Positions 1 to 12,700 of a stretch of 64,000 nucleotides of DNA are shown in pieces. This stretch comes from Aristolochia californica (Eukaryota; Streptophyta; Magnoliopsida; Piperales; Aristolochiaceae). How positions within the stretch are numbered: the first letter of the stretch is position 1; each line of letters begins with the position of its first letter. A model generated the notes under the pieces. That model was not told the origin of the DNA. It saw only the letters and a list, made by a program, of their open reading frames with translations, and searched no databases. The position numbers were made by a program, and so were the translations under genes. The stretch lies in the NCBI GenBank assembly GCA_029961685.1, contig JARWKL010000015.1, positions 18,908,801-18,972,800 of the forward strand. Reading direction: 5' to 3'.

Positions 1-13
1 TTCTGATGGTCAG

Positions 14-706
14 TTGTTTTCGGATCCTACTCTTTACAGGTCTCTTGTTGGTGCTCTTCAGTATTTGACCATCACGCGTCCCGATATTGCTCATGTTGTC
101 GACTCCGTCAGTCAGTTTCTACACTCTCTCATTGATGACCATTTTCTTGTTGTCAAGCGCATTCTTCACTATGTCAAGGGTACCCTACATTTTGGCCTCT
201 CTTTCCGTCCATTTGTTGCTCCTGATTCTTTAGTTGCTTACTCTGATGCCGACTGAGCAGGATGTCCTGACACTCGTCGCTCTACCTCCGGTTACTCCAT
301 TTACCTTGGTGACAATTTAGTTTCATGGAGTGCCAAGAAGCAACCTACTGTTTCTTGTTCCAACTGTGAGTCTAAGTATCGCGCTCTTGCTCTCACTGCC
401 GTTGAACTTCTTTGGCTCACGCATCTTCTTCGTGACCTCAAGGTTTCTCTTCCACAACGGCCTCTCCTATTATGCGACAGCAAAAGTGCTATTTTTTTTA
501 GCTCAAATCCTACTGCTCACAAGCGGGCCAAGCACGTTGAGTTAGACATCCACTTTCTTCGTGAACTTGTTATTACTGGAAAACTTTGCACATAGTATGT
601 GCCCTCTCATTTACAGGTTGCTGATATCTTCACTAAAAGTGTGTCTCGGCCTCTCTTTCAATTTTTCTTATTCAAGCTACACATCTGTCCTAATCCGATG
701 CTTCAC
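14..706 (+). pseudogene. copia pol C-terminus (reverse transcriptase end and RNase H), broken
   Basis: Frame 2 (from 14) reads the conserved copia junction YRSLVGALQYLTITRPDIA, then the RNase H entry YSDAD. The Trp codon that normally follows is TGA (254-256), a nonsense change. The same frame then continues through the RNase H signatures RRSTSGYSIYLG, SWSAKKQPTVS and AKHVELDIHFLRE. A second stop (TAG, about 595) interrupts just before YVPSHLQVADIFTKSVSR, the usual copia C-terminal block. The product would be the RNase H end of an RT polyprotein. Two stops within about 350 bases show that it is dead. Confidence 0.88.
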
Positions 707-716
707 TTACGGGGGG

Positions 717-927
717 TGTCAAGGATTCATTGCATGATCTTCGGCCTTCCTTACAGGACACTATTGACCCGCCATTACAGAAGCTAGGAGCTCAATTAGC
801 TGCATTAGATCAATTCTTTTCATCCATTGTAAAATCCAATCTTTTGTAATCTCTACAATCACGCTGTAACAAATTATATATAAATGAAATACTCTCTCCC
901 ATATTGTGTGGTGAATTCTGTTAAACA
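717..927 (+). repeat. 3' LTR of the copia element
   Basis: It starts TGTCAAGG directly after a G-rich purine tract (711-716) and ends TTAAACA, giving the TG...CA form of an LTR. A TATA-like run (tatatataaat, about 875-885) lies near the end. The right boundary is inferred because the partner LTR is outside the window. Confidence 0.6.
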
Positions 928-1950
928 TTCGCACTTTTCTCCGATTGCAGCGAAAGCTTTCCGCTGCCGCCGCCTTGCCTGTGAAAAGGCTGTACCTTCC
1001 CTCGCACGATTGAATGGGCGCTTACCCCGAGTAGAATGAGACAGAGACGAACTCCATATCTATCTCTCACATGTGGTGAGATATACTTGCTCCTCAACGA
1101 TCGGTCGGGACTAGCTATATGCTTGGTCCATATCGACCAGCAGAGACGATCTTAACCCAGGTGGTGGAAGGGTCTATTCCAGCCGTACGTGAAAATTGCA
1201 AGCACATACAGACAAAATATTGTCTAAAAAACATCTTCCCTTCGACTCAAGTCCCCATATCCCTGACGTTAAGTGTCCTTAGTTCTACCTTTATCCTTTG
1301 AACCAGTTTTAGTACCTATTATGCTAGAAGGTTTCTCATATTCGCCACAAACAACCAATATTTAAAATCGAAACAGGCGGAGCTCAATCTTCTGCCTACC
1401 GTGGAAGGATTGAAACTGGCTGCTGAAATGGGCGCTCCGAGAACAGTGAAAGCGGCCACCCAGAGGCCTCCGAGACGTAGGAAGAAGGCGGCAGGACTCA
1501 GTTCACCCCATGAGTACAGAGGCCCTTCTTTTAGAGCTGAATATTCATTCACCTGTTAGAAAAGGAGAATGACATTCTATTCGGTAGTAGACCCATTCTC
1601 CCGGCATACGTAATTTCAACCGAAAGAAAACTCCGATTCTGAGAAAATCAGGACATAAAAATTCATCCTTACCGGCCTCTGTTCAAAGGGGACTTCAATC
1701 TCCAATCCCGGGTCCCAATCCCGCCCAGCAAAACCGCCTCTGCCGCCCTCCTTCTCGTCTTTCAATGCTTTAGCATGATTCAATCGCAACCGGCGTCGGT
1801 CTCCTTGTAACGGCAAAACTAAGCTGATACCCCGGCTCCACCCAGTGGTGGCGTCGGTGTTGGGGATCCAATGGCAGTAAAGCTGCAACCTGAGCATCTT
1901 GCTCTTCTCTGCTTTAGATTGGTAAGGTACGGGGAAGTTTTAGTTATTCA
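928..1950. other. GC-richer, organelle-like segment (possible NUMT)
   Basis: This kilobase has near-balanced base composition and lacks the AT-rich runs of the DNA on both sides. It has no convincing ORF. Its texture resembles intergenic plant mitochondrial DNA transferred to the nucleus. This is a composition-based impression only; I do not recognise a specific mitochondrial gene in it. Confidence 0.3.
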
Positions 1951-2021
1951 GAATGCAGCTGTTGAAGACAGACCATGCAATTTACGTGGAGGTAAGCACT
2001 CGATTCAGAAGTGAGCGCTTT

Positions 2022-2059
<38 letters not shown>

Positions 2060-2541
2060 GATGCCTAAAAATAACATTTTGACGGATAATTGGTCTCATT
2101 TTTATATTATTGTGGTCCTGCGGGTCATGCGGGGGAGTCGTTGGGGAAACGTGGCAGTCACACGTACGCTGCGTTCTTGCTTGTTGGTGTGTGTGCAGGA
2201 CACGGGACGACATGTGCAGGGGACACGGAACATCCCCAAATATACTATTTATTTAAGGGAAATTTATTAGTTATTTATCAAATAATGTCAAAATTATGAT
2301 GCTTGGACCAAAATGATAAAATGAAAAAAATACCCTTGGTTTTAGACTGACATTATTATTTCCATTCAACTCTTCTTTTTATAATTCTAGTATTTTATCT
2401 ATCATAATATAGTATTCTACTATAAAATAACATATTTATTCTGCTTAACATAGTTATAATACTATATAATTTATATGGTATAATTACTAAAGAATAAAAA
2501 TTATTCTTTTGAATTTATAGTATGACCTAACTCTGATACTA
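1951..2541. other. intergenic, with a 33-base poly(T) tract
   Basis: No gene is visible. A run of about 33 T (2023-2055) could be the poly(A) tail of a minus-strand retroposon whose body would lie to its right, but I find no pol III boxes or flanking duplication to support that. From 2240 onward the sequence is AT-rich and without structure I can assign. Confidence 0.5.
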
Positions 2542-2643
2542 TGTCAAACGCCGAGTCAATACAACCCAACAGACCGATCTGTTAAGTGCAGAAAGCCAAG
2601 TACCTAACCCATCAATGATGGACAGAACCACCTAGCTCTGACA
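2542..2643 (-). repeat. decayed LTR of the small TRIM family seen at 37452-37701
   Basis: The segment begins TGTCAAACGC and ends CTCTGACA on the plus strand. It shares the order of blocks with the LTRs at 37452-37701: a cCAATAC-like block, AGACCGATCTGTTA, GTGCAGAAAG, and GGACAGAACCAC near the end. Directly left, 2531-2541 reads ctctgatacta, a decayed complement of the primer-binding site. It is therefore an LTR plus the edge of an internal region. A second LTR is not evident. Confidence 0.65.
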
Positions 2644-3993
2644 ATAACATAGTATTAAAGGGTAGCATATCATAAATATTATTTATTGCTTGACATAGTA
2701 ATATTATATTCTTGTACATGACATCATTACCAAAGAATAAAAACTATTATTCTAAGTCTAACATATATGTGCCTAGATTTTTCTCAATAGATGACATGTG
2801 TTTTTTCTCTATTTTTATTTTCTCAATAGATGGCCTGTAATAAACTCATGAAAAACTACGATATAGGTCATATTCATGAAACACAATAGCTCTATACTTG
2901 ATCGCAAAATTAAGTAAAATGATGACTACATTTAATAATTTGACCAGTTGTTCTTCGGTGTATGAGTATGAGATAAACACAATGTAACTGTTGTAGCCAA
3001 TAAGCAATGGGGATAAATGATTATGTAGAATGGTGAAAATATACAAATTCATTAATAACCAATTATGAGTGTAAAAGTGATTTGTTATATTTTAGGTGAA
3101 ACTTTAATAATATTACAGAATGACAATTCATTTATGAAACAAAGACCTGAAATGCAATGTCCCCAGTGCAATAATATTTTGTTAGGTCGGATGAGTTTGA
3201 TGTGTCACTTTTGACTGTACACATGTACAATTGATCGATCAAAGTTGGGTATTTTTCTTAATAAATTCAAACAATCGTCATTTATCTAATTAAATTTTAA
3301 AATTGGGTAAAAACCTAAAAGTCTCATTGTTTAAAGAATACTTCATGTCTTCAATTTTTTCCAAATGAAGTGGTTGACACTTGTACTCTTTTTTTTTGTC
3401 CAAATTACAAAATTACCCTTATTGGCTATGAAATTACATGCCATGATTAATAGCTAGAGGAAAAGGAAAAGGAAAAGGAAAAGGAAAAGGGGGGAGGAGG
3501 AAGGGGAAGAAGGTCTCTAGCTTTCTCCTTCTTTAATAGTGAGGAGAGAGAGGGGGTTGCCGGCTCCCTCCTTTGTTTCTATGGTCAAGGGAAGGAGTCA
3601 AAATTAAAGGGCGGGGGTGGCCTCTATCCGAGAAATTTCTCTTTGTTGGTGTGACTCGGTTGGCCAGTTAGATCAGCTGTTTTTCAAAGCCTAAGGGTAT
3701 CATGGACAGAAATAAACAGCATGTTCCATATTAATTTCAAAATGGTGCTCCCAACCATGAACAATGTCTGTTGTAGATTAAGTTAATTTTAGCATATTCA
3801 TAACCCGTAATACCTTCAACCAAAGACAAATTGTCATAAATGAACTCGCTAAAAAACTTGCTTGACACAGAAAGAATAGTCTATTCTGGTTCATCAAATC
3901 TTGCTTACTTTGCTTCAAAACAACATCAGTACTGGCTAAATGTCCATTGTTTTGGCACTTCATGACTAAGCTACTAGTCGAGAACTCCAACAT
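2644..3993. other. intergenic, 3' flank of the CER2-like gene, with an AAAAGG microsatellite
   Basis: The stretch is AT-rich with no coding signal I trust. A pure (AAAAGG)n microsatellite lies at about 3457-3490, followed by a purine-rich tract. The last 200-300 bases before 3994 probably form the 3' UTR of the minus-strand CER2-like gene. Confidence 0.5.
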
Positions 3994-5466
3994 TTAGTTG
4001 ATGTTCCATTCTCCTTTGAGCTCATTCCGCAGCTGCAACACACGATTCTCTGGCAGGATAACGGTCACCACTCTAGCACCAGTTTCTTGCTCGAGCTTCT
4101 TATGTAACGAATGCACAAAAACTGCCCCTTCATCTCCAACTCCAGCAAGATCAAAGCTCACATAAACAGGTTTTTTCCCTTTGATTTCCAAACCATGGAA
4201 ATCTGCATCTACCAAGTCCACAAATGTCAAGTTTGCACCATATAGAAGAACATCTGCAAGTCCATTTTCTGTCTCCATCATAGCTTCAATTTCCTTGCTC
4301 TCGTCTTCAATCCCTTCTGCTATTAGCTTTGCTAATTCTGAAAGCTGTGCTCCGGGTATGTCAAAATCTGCCTCTGCAGTACTTATAATCTGTTTGTTGC
4401 TTAGCATGCCTGGTCCTTTAGCCAGTGCATCATTTCGGCAAATGGTGATCAACTTTGGTTGCCTTTCCCCTCTAATTTGAGCCAAGCATTTCCAGAAAAG
4501 AGCGGAAATGGTTTCAAAAGTAGAGAACTGTCCTGAGATCTTTGACTGGAGTTGCGTTAACTGGGTGTCAGTTATATTGAAAGATAATGTCTCCATTTTG
4601 CTCTCATTATCCACTATCCAGCGATCTTTGACAGGAATTTGTTTTGCTGAAAGTGGTTTCTTGGTGGGCTTATCAGCTTTTCCAATCTGAGTTCTTGGGA
4701 GGTATTGGCTTTGGATTCTTGGTTTTCCTGCCAGTATTTGCCCCCACATATTGATGAATAAAGAAGCTGTGACTGCATCTCCAAGAAGGTGTGCCCAGCT
4801 AAGTCCTATTGACAGTCCTCCACACTTGAAAAAAGTGAACTGTAAAACGATGAAAATAAGGAGTTGTTCGAGAACAGGAGAAAAGAGGTAAAGAATGTCG
4901 TTTTAACGTTGCAAAACGCAAACTCTCATTTGCACCTCTTTTTTGAGCTGTTATTGTTTTGATCGATTTATTGAATCTCACGGTAATTAAAAGTGAAACT
5001 CACGGCTAATTTTTCCATGCAAAAGACCGTTAGATCATACCTGGAGGAAGACCAAGGGCGAGAACCGGATGTTGGAATCAATGACTTGGTTGTAGACGAC
5101 TTGTTTGTGAAGCGAGTGGTCCTTCACCTCCAGCCACTCCTCCAAGCTCTTACTGCACTTGGCCTCCAAGATCCTCACCCCAGCGTCGTTGCATTTGATG
5201 AAGGGCCTCCGACCCTCCAACGTCCGGACTCTACCGGCGGCGGAGCAGTAAGTGTCAAGCCAGGTGAACATGGGTTTCATGAAGATCGGGACGTCTAACT
5301 CTTCCGCTGCTTCCTTGTCGAAGTAGTAGACCACATGGAGGTAGTGCAACTTCATGGATAAGTCCAAGTTGGTGAGCTCATGGACGGCAGTTTCTCCGGT
5401 GACGGCCGCGGGCACGACCGAGGAGGTTCGGACTACGTAAATGGCATTTGCGTCGTCGGAGACCAT
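3994..5466 (-). CDS. CER2: ECERIFERUM 2 (CER2)-like BAHD protein, wax very-long-chain fatty acid elongation
   Basis: There are two exons: 5466-5041 (142 codons) and 4839-3994, separated by one GT-AG intron (donor after CTTCCTCCAG, acceptor TTTTACAG). They join in frame to 423 aa, close to Arabidopsis CER2 (about 421). The N-terminus carries the CER2-type blocks VHELTNLDLSMKLHYLHVV, PMFTWLDTYCSAAGR and RPFIKCNDAGVRI. Exon 2 opens with FFKCGGLSIGLSWAHLLGD, so the BAHD HxxxD motif (HLLGD) is present at about residue 160. The second BAHD motif, DFGWG, is absent; that region reads ADFHGLEIKGKKP, as expected for the CER2 clade rather than a standard acyltransferase. Known role: CER2 proteins act in the ER with the condensing enzyme CER6 to extend fatty acids beyond C28 for cuticular wax. 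Choosing among CER2, CER26 and CER26-like would need a tree. Confidence 0.92.
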
Positions 5467-6721
5467 GGTGGTTGCTGTTGATAAGTTGGACGAACTGGGG
5501 GGAAGGGACTAATCAGGGAGGTGATGACAGTAGAGGTTTTGGTATTGTGGGTGGATGGGGGCTTTAATGGTAGTGGGGGGGCAGGCTTTGCGTTAAAGGG
5601 ATGACAGACTCTGAGGAGAGTTCCATGAAGGTCTGTAGAAGTTAGCTAGATAAGTGGAGTATTTCCTCAGCTGGCTGTCCGCACACTAATTCCTACATTA
5701 AATCCCATTCCTTAGATGATCCTAAAAACCCACACCCTCTCCATGAAATTTTTTACAAGAATTTTGCGACTAATTTTGCCACCAATACATAAACATTTTG
5801 CAACGAAATAGTCCTGGAAACTTTTTTTAATTTTTAAAAAAAAATCTCGCCAAATATTTTTGTTCACTAAAATTTCAAATATAAACAGTGCTGAAAAATA
5901 AAAAAATCAAAACAAATAATGAGAGAGAAAACTAGAGGAGAGGAGGGAAGAAATGAGAGAGAGAAGGGGAGGTTTAAGGTTTAGGCAAAAGCTTATCTGC
6001 CCTTCTCCTCTTGCTCTACTCTATGCTGAAGCACGAAAAGGTTTTAGCAGTCTACTGATCGTTTAGTCCAAGCAGTTTGATTCGGGTTAAAGGAAAAAAT
6101 CTGGGTTGTATGGTAAGCTGCTCTAATTCTTCTCAAACGTAAATGGACTTAAAAAAGAGAGTCGACCAGAAATAGGGGCATTTTTTGTCCTAATATCACC
6201 ATTTATGATTTCTAAAGTAAAGATGGAAGAAGAGCAATTTGTGCAAAAACTTAGTTAATCCATTATAAAAGTTTCATTCAACAAAGTGGGGCATATATAG
6301 AGAGATGGCGCCTATTACCTCCCTCTCTCTCTCTCTCTCCTGCATGTACTGAACCTTAGCATCTCTAGAGGCTCCAATAACAGGCAACGACTCAAGCGAA
6401 CTGAAGTCCCACGTATTGCTTCCGTTCCCCTCCTCAAGTATGGAAAAGGTAAGGTAAGGGGCCCAACTGAACTTCTCCCATAAAAGTAATTGTACAACAA
6501 GACTCAAATTTGTAGTGTCTAATGCAAAGGTCCAAATGAGAAAATTCCCCCGTACATGAATTAATTGTGCAACACTATAACCATTTTGATAACTATAGTA
6601 ACATGATCAGACAAGGAGCCATCAACAGTTAGTTAACTAAGGCTTTCAAAAGCCATACATAGTAAATAAATAATCATATGATGTTCCAGCAAACCAGTCG
6701 TTGGCATCCACTCCTAGACAT
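5467..6721. other. CER2-like promoter and ValRS 3' UTR
   Basis: The stretch is head-to-tail between two minus-strand genes. The left part (5467 to about 5900) is the upstream region of the CER2-like gene. The right end (roughly 6500-6721) is probably ValRS 3' UTR. A (CT)n run sits at about 6322-6340 and AG-rich DNA at 5920-5970. No ORF with homology is seen. Confidence 0.5.
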
Positions 6722-9700
6722 TCAGTTGCCTCCTGCTTTGGAGCTTTCCAGCTTCTGCTCAGCTTCATCAATGATGGTAAGCTCTTGTATAAGTTTTTCA
6801 AGCTTTGCGAGATGATCTTGTTGAATGTGGCTTGGAACTTTCTCCTTGTAACCAGAAGCACTCATCTTTTGCTGTAAGCTATCATGTTGCCTGCTTGCGT
6901 GACCAAAAGCAACCGTTATACAAACATACTCATGCTAACATTGAAGAACATAACGAAAAAGGAAGAGAAAGAAGAAGAAAAAAAGTATAAACTAGAAATT
7001 GGCTGGACTATTGTTGCTGTCAAGCATAATGAAACATCAGGTTTACTTGATCGATCAAGGACAGGCAGGCACCACAAGATAAAGTAGCATAACCTATTTT
7101 AACATCACAAATGCCATAGTAACTCAATTAATATGTAAAACAGAAAATTATATCATAAGTTCAAAAGCAACCCACTTAGTTATTTCCTCTTTCTTTTTAC
7201 GGAGTTTTTCACACTCAGCTTCCACATTGACCGTTCCTTGAAGTTGCAGATAGACAGTCAAGTTCTCATTTACAATGGAGAGTGCACACCCTGAAGGAGC
7301 CATATCATCCTCGTTTAGAACCTGAAAAAGTGCCAGCCCCTCAGCATCAAGCTTAACCTTTCATAATTATAAATGCAACAGCCAATAGAAAAAACAAAAA
7401 GATTAAAGTCTGAATCATATGTGACGTCTAGTGGATCACATAGATAAACTTACACATCGGACATTGTAGTCCACATACAGAAAACCAGATTTTCAGAGCA
7501 TCAAGGCATCCGGAAAAAAGAGAAAGGATTCAAATCTCATGGAACTAAAACAAAGGACGTAATGAGCTTAATGATCAAACAATAATACTACTGATAAAAA
7601 AATAGTGACATCTGAAATCTCAAACCACTTATGTAATCTGATATTCAAGTGTCTACAGAAATAAACCAGAGATTATATCTAATACAGTAGCCCAACACCA
7701 GTCATACCTTTAGTGACGATAAGGATGCCAGAGTCACAATCTCCAATTCTTGGCTTTTGATGATGTCAGCAACATGACCATTACGAGCAAGCACAAAAGC
7801 TGGACGTCTAGGTGCACCAAATAGGAACAAAATTAGGACTACCATGAACAAGAAAGAAAAATAAACATAGGAAACACAGCACAATTCCTCTATACTTTTT
7901 AAAAATATTTAAATAGAAAGCACCAAACAAAATGCTCACCAGTATTTCATCAAGAAAAGAAACTTCTGATAAACATTTCTAATCGATCTGTTGATAAATT
8001 CTCACATTGTGCATTTTACAGATGAACAAGGAAAACATGCACATTGTTCTAGTAAATGTACTACAAAAGCTCTCAGAATCTTTCATGGTGCTCCAATGGC
8101 ATAAATGACTCTTAAAAACATAAGAGCATCATTACCTGTCATTTCTTTCGTTTGGAGGCAACAAAGGACGGAGTGACCTAATTGATTTCACAGCAGACTC
8201 AACAACATTCATCTCATCCTCAATTGTGTCATTTGTCCATTCCTACAATGCACAAAGTGGAATTTAAAAGATAAAAAACAAATAAGAGCTATTACACAAC
8301 ATCTAACACAAAGGAATCTATGCCTGACCTCTACCACTGATGGGTACTCAGAAATCATAATTGATTCTTTCCTGACCGAGCTCCCTGCTGCCTGAGGAAG
8401 CCTCTGCCACAGCTCCTCTGTCACAAATGGCATAAAAGGATGGAGCAAACGCAAGCCAGTGTCCAAGCAAATCCATAGAGTGTCTCTAGCGGCTCTCCTC
8501 GAAGATGAAAATTTTGAATCAGCAGAGAAGTAAGGCTTAATTGCTTCAATAAAGACATCACATAATTGGAACTGCCACCAGGCATATACTGCAGTAGCCG
8601 CATCGGAGAACTCATATGATTCAAGAGATGATACAGTTTTTGAAATTGCCTTATTCAAAACTGAGAGAATCCACTGACAAACAAATGGCATGGATTTCAC
8701 CATTAACTTTGCAGGAGGATTATAGCCATCTCCCAGCTTGCTCAGAGCAAAGCGTATAGCATTCCACAATTTGTTGCACCACTGTCGGTACCCAACAACT
8801 CTTTGAATGTCCAAATTTATTTTATCAGACTGGATAGGAAGAATAATGTAAGTGTTACTTCAGGTATCAATTTAAAAAAAAAATGTACAAAAAGGTAAAA
8901 TAAAACGAACAAAAGATTGAGATGGGACCTGAGCAGTGTATGAGACAAGCGCAAATCGGAGTGCATCTGCACCACATTCAGCAATACCATTTGGGAAATC
9001 CTTCTTCTGACCTTCTTTTGCAACTTGCAGCTCATTTGGATCCAAGTTACCCTCCTCCAACCTTTTGTGAAGGCCTTCCAGGGATATACCATTTACTACT
9101 TCTAGTGGGTCAATGACATTGCCTAAAGATTTTGACATTTTACGGCCATGTGCATCACGGATCATTGGGTGCAAGTATACCTGAAGATCATATGAACTCA
9201 TCAGTATTGCTGCAACTGTGAAAGAACAATATCATTTGATCCAGCACCCATGAACTGCATAGCATTATGTTAACAACAATTATTTGACATGGTGCATGGA
9301 TCATAATATATACCTTCCTAAAAGGTACGTCACCACCTAGCTTCATTCCTAGCATGACCATCCTTGCAACCCAAAAGAACAGAATGTCATGCCCAGTCTC
9401 CAGAACTGAAGTTGGATAAAAGGCCTTGAAATCTGGTGTCACCTCTGGCCAGCCAAGCACTGATAATGGGAATAGACCAGCAGAAAACCACGTGTCCAGC
9501 ACATCAGGATCTTGTGCAATCTGAAATTTCTTTCCTACAAATCTTTCTTTTGCTTCAGCTAGGACCTCCTCCTCTTTTCTTCCTACAACCCAGTGATCAT
9601 TGTAGGCACCAAAGTCTTTAAGTTTATCATCCTCTAGCACCACATACCATGCTGGAATGCGGTGTCCCCACCACAGTTGCCTTGAAATGCACCAATCGCG

Positions 9701-12700
9701 AATGTTCTCCAGCCACCTGAAACATTCAGTAAATCCTCTAACAAACATTATTGAAGTTCTATTTAGTATTATTTTGAAGTTAAAAGGATGAGAGAGCACC
9801 TCTTCCATTCAAATGCATATTGTTTTGGGATTATCTCTATCTTTGAAGTCTCTTCATCCATAACTGCAGAAAGAGCTTCTTTTGCTATTTCATTGCAATT
9901 AACAAACCACTGAGGCTTTATCATGGGTTCCACAACATCATTGCTTCTTGAACAAATGCCAAGGCGCATCTCATTATTTTGAGAACCTCTATATAGACCC
10001 TAGATGCAAAACAAACTATATTAATAGATTTTTGGAACAATAAGCATAGAAATATTTTTTTTTAGAAAAAGTGAAATAGCAGCATTAGTATCTTTTAGGG
10101 ACAAGAAATGAAATGAGAAAAAAGGGCTCTATGCGAGAAAAATTAATATGAAGAAGGAATTCAAAATGGAAATTAGATATTTCTTTAATAAAATTAAGTC
10201 TGGCCAGTAAAGCACATATATTCCACATTATCGGTTCCCTGGATCACATAAACTTAGCAGGAACATAGTTAGTCCATGTAACATTTTCTAATTCTTTTCT
10301 ACACCTACAGAAAAGTTCCTTAAATTGTCACCAGAAAGGAAAGGGGTATAGAGAAATATAGCAGAGAAATATAAGAGGAAACTTGGAGAAAATCTATGAA
10401 ATGTTAAGGAAAACAAATCAGGAAGTCGTAAGAATCAAGAAAGGAACTGAATAGGAAATTTTTGCAACTAACATTAAATCTTATGACAGTTTATACCTAA
10501 CAATAATTCATTTTGGAGATAGCTCTCCACCTTAATTTGGTTCAAACCAATCACTTAATTTTAAGTTCATTGCGACCCAATCTCTTCCTTTTCTCCAAAA
10601 TTTTACTGTTCATTTAAAACATATTTAGGACATGGAATCTAAAGTTCTAAGAAAGATCTACCATGTTATCAGCAAATGCTTTCAAATTATGTTTATGAAC
10701 TTTCTCAAATTTTTTTAACATTCACTAAATTCTATAACCAATTTCACATGCTTCATGTATATCTAAAATGTTTAGATATTATTTATTATAGTGCTTTGAG
10801 ATGTTTCCAACATACTCCATAATTACTACTGAACAATTCTAATATTATCTTGAACATACTCTAGAACATAAAGGTCTAGCTCAGAAAAATAAAATTCCAT
10901 TACAATTTTGAAAATGTTTTAGATTCATTTTTTGCCTATCAAAGGCTCACCAATGTTTCTTGAACTTTCTAAATCATACCATACGGAATTAAAATTTGTT
11001 CTTGAAACAGGCTTCTGAGTGAAGGAATTTCAGTCTGCACTAAGTAGTCTCAGATATCCAAGGTTTTCTCTATCCCTTCAAAACATGACAGATTCCACAC
11101 AAAAAATCCCCATCCAATTGAGTGGTATGCAAGATTTTGTTTTTGAGGAAGACGAAGGCAAGCAAGAATATCGAGGATAGTTAATATGACCCTGTTAAGG
11201 GATTTTTATCTACCAAGGCTAATTTTGTCAAGAAATGTTAATATATTTTTTTTTTAATACGGAGAATAAACTAATGTAAAAATTTTAAAAGGTGCATAAA
11301 TAATTTTTTCCAGCTATGGGACACAAACTCAAATGATAAACTCCTATTTTCTGGTACTAAAACAAACAACATCATCTAGAAGAAATGATAATAGCAAACA
11401 TAACTAGTAAAACTATACCTTCTTTTGCAATGATTCAATGATAGCAACACGAGCTTTAAATCGTGGCATCCCTTCAAACTCTGATCCCCCATTGCTATTT
11501 ATGTTCCCCTCATCAGTAAAAATATTAATAAACTCAAGATTGTGCCGCTTACCAACTTCAAAATCATTGGGATCATGAGCTGGAGTAATCTGGAAATGAT
11601 TGAATGAAAAAGATTAAGTGTACATTAGAATGTCATAAGAAGGTACAACATAAATTATGGAACAAGGCATGCACCTTAACAGCACCAGTTCCAAACTCTG
11701 GATCAACCAATATTGCATCACATACTATGGGCAGTCTCCGACCATTGAATGGATGTAATGCATATTTTCCATGACAATAAGTATATCTCTTGTCCTCAGG
11801 ATGTATGGCAATTGCTGTATCACCTAGCATCGTTTCCACTCTGGTTGTGGCAACAACTATCTCACCCAGACCTCCTTCAAGTGGATAAGCAAAAGATGTC
11901 AAAACACCAAATTCCACAGAGTTTTCATAGCCAGGGATCTTAATGAGAGTGCGTTCCTTGATGTCCACATAATCTACCTGGAAATAAGCAAGCAATTGAA
12001 TTTTTTTTAAAAAGGGCACAGCCAGCGTTAGTGTTAAGTCTCTTCTTGCCCAACTTTATGTAAAGACAAACACATGTTTATTCTTTCAAGTTATAATGCG
12101 CTACCTCAATATCAGATATGGCAGTTCTCAGTATGCAATCCCAATTGACAAGCCGGTTATCTCTGGGAAATTAAACCAAAAGAGCATATAGATTGATCCA
12201 TGAGATGCTGGCATAGACATCACAATGCGAAGAATCAAAGGTGATCAACATGTCCACTAGTTCAACATATCATCATAGTATATTAACAACAAATAGATTC
12301 TGCAAGAGAGGGAGGCGACATGTATCTACCACGCAAGAAATAGGCTAGTTTAGTGAAAAACATATCAACTATGTATGCATAGCCGTGACAACTGCTCTCA
12401 TAAAGACCATATCCATAATTATCCGAACCTCTTTCTTGGAGAAGGAGACATGTATTCCCAGAAACTCATTTTTATTATCTAAATAATTTGAAATTTAACA
12501 ATCTATGATGAGATTATTGAATCAGTGTGGCATTGGTCTTAGGCAAACGCCACCATGCCATCACTACTTCAGTTCTGATACGCTGCCAACATGAACTCTC
12601 CCTTGGCAGATAATACAAGCAGGTTATTTCGACAAGGAGCCCTGTGAGTCCCACTGAGGGAAAGTGGGTTCAAAGTCATTTGAGATACATGGAAGACAGA

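Larger units (their letters stand above)
1..927 (+). mobile_element. Ty1/copia retrotransposon, 3' part (truncated by window edge)
   Basis: Only the end of the element is in view: the RT C-terminus, RNase H, a purine tract (about 711-716) and a 3' LTR. The pol reading frame is broken by in-frame stops, so this copy cannot make a full polyprotein. The right boundary is taken at 927, where an LTR-like CA end is followed by unrelated, less AT-rich sequence. The 5' part and the partner LTR lie outside the window, so no target-site duplication can be checked. Confidence 0.88.

Noticed and set aside
2023..2300. a minus-strand retroposon ending at the poly(T) tract
   Set aside because: There are no pol III boxes, no coding block and no flanking duplication; the tract alone is not enough.
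3778..3993. 71-codon ORF directly after the CER2-like stop
   Set aside because: It has no homology and lies where the 3' UTR is expected; the CER2-like protein already has full family length.
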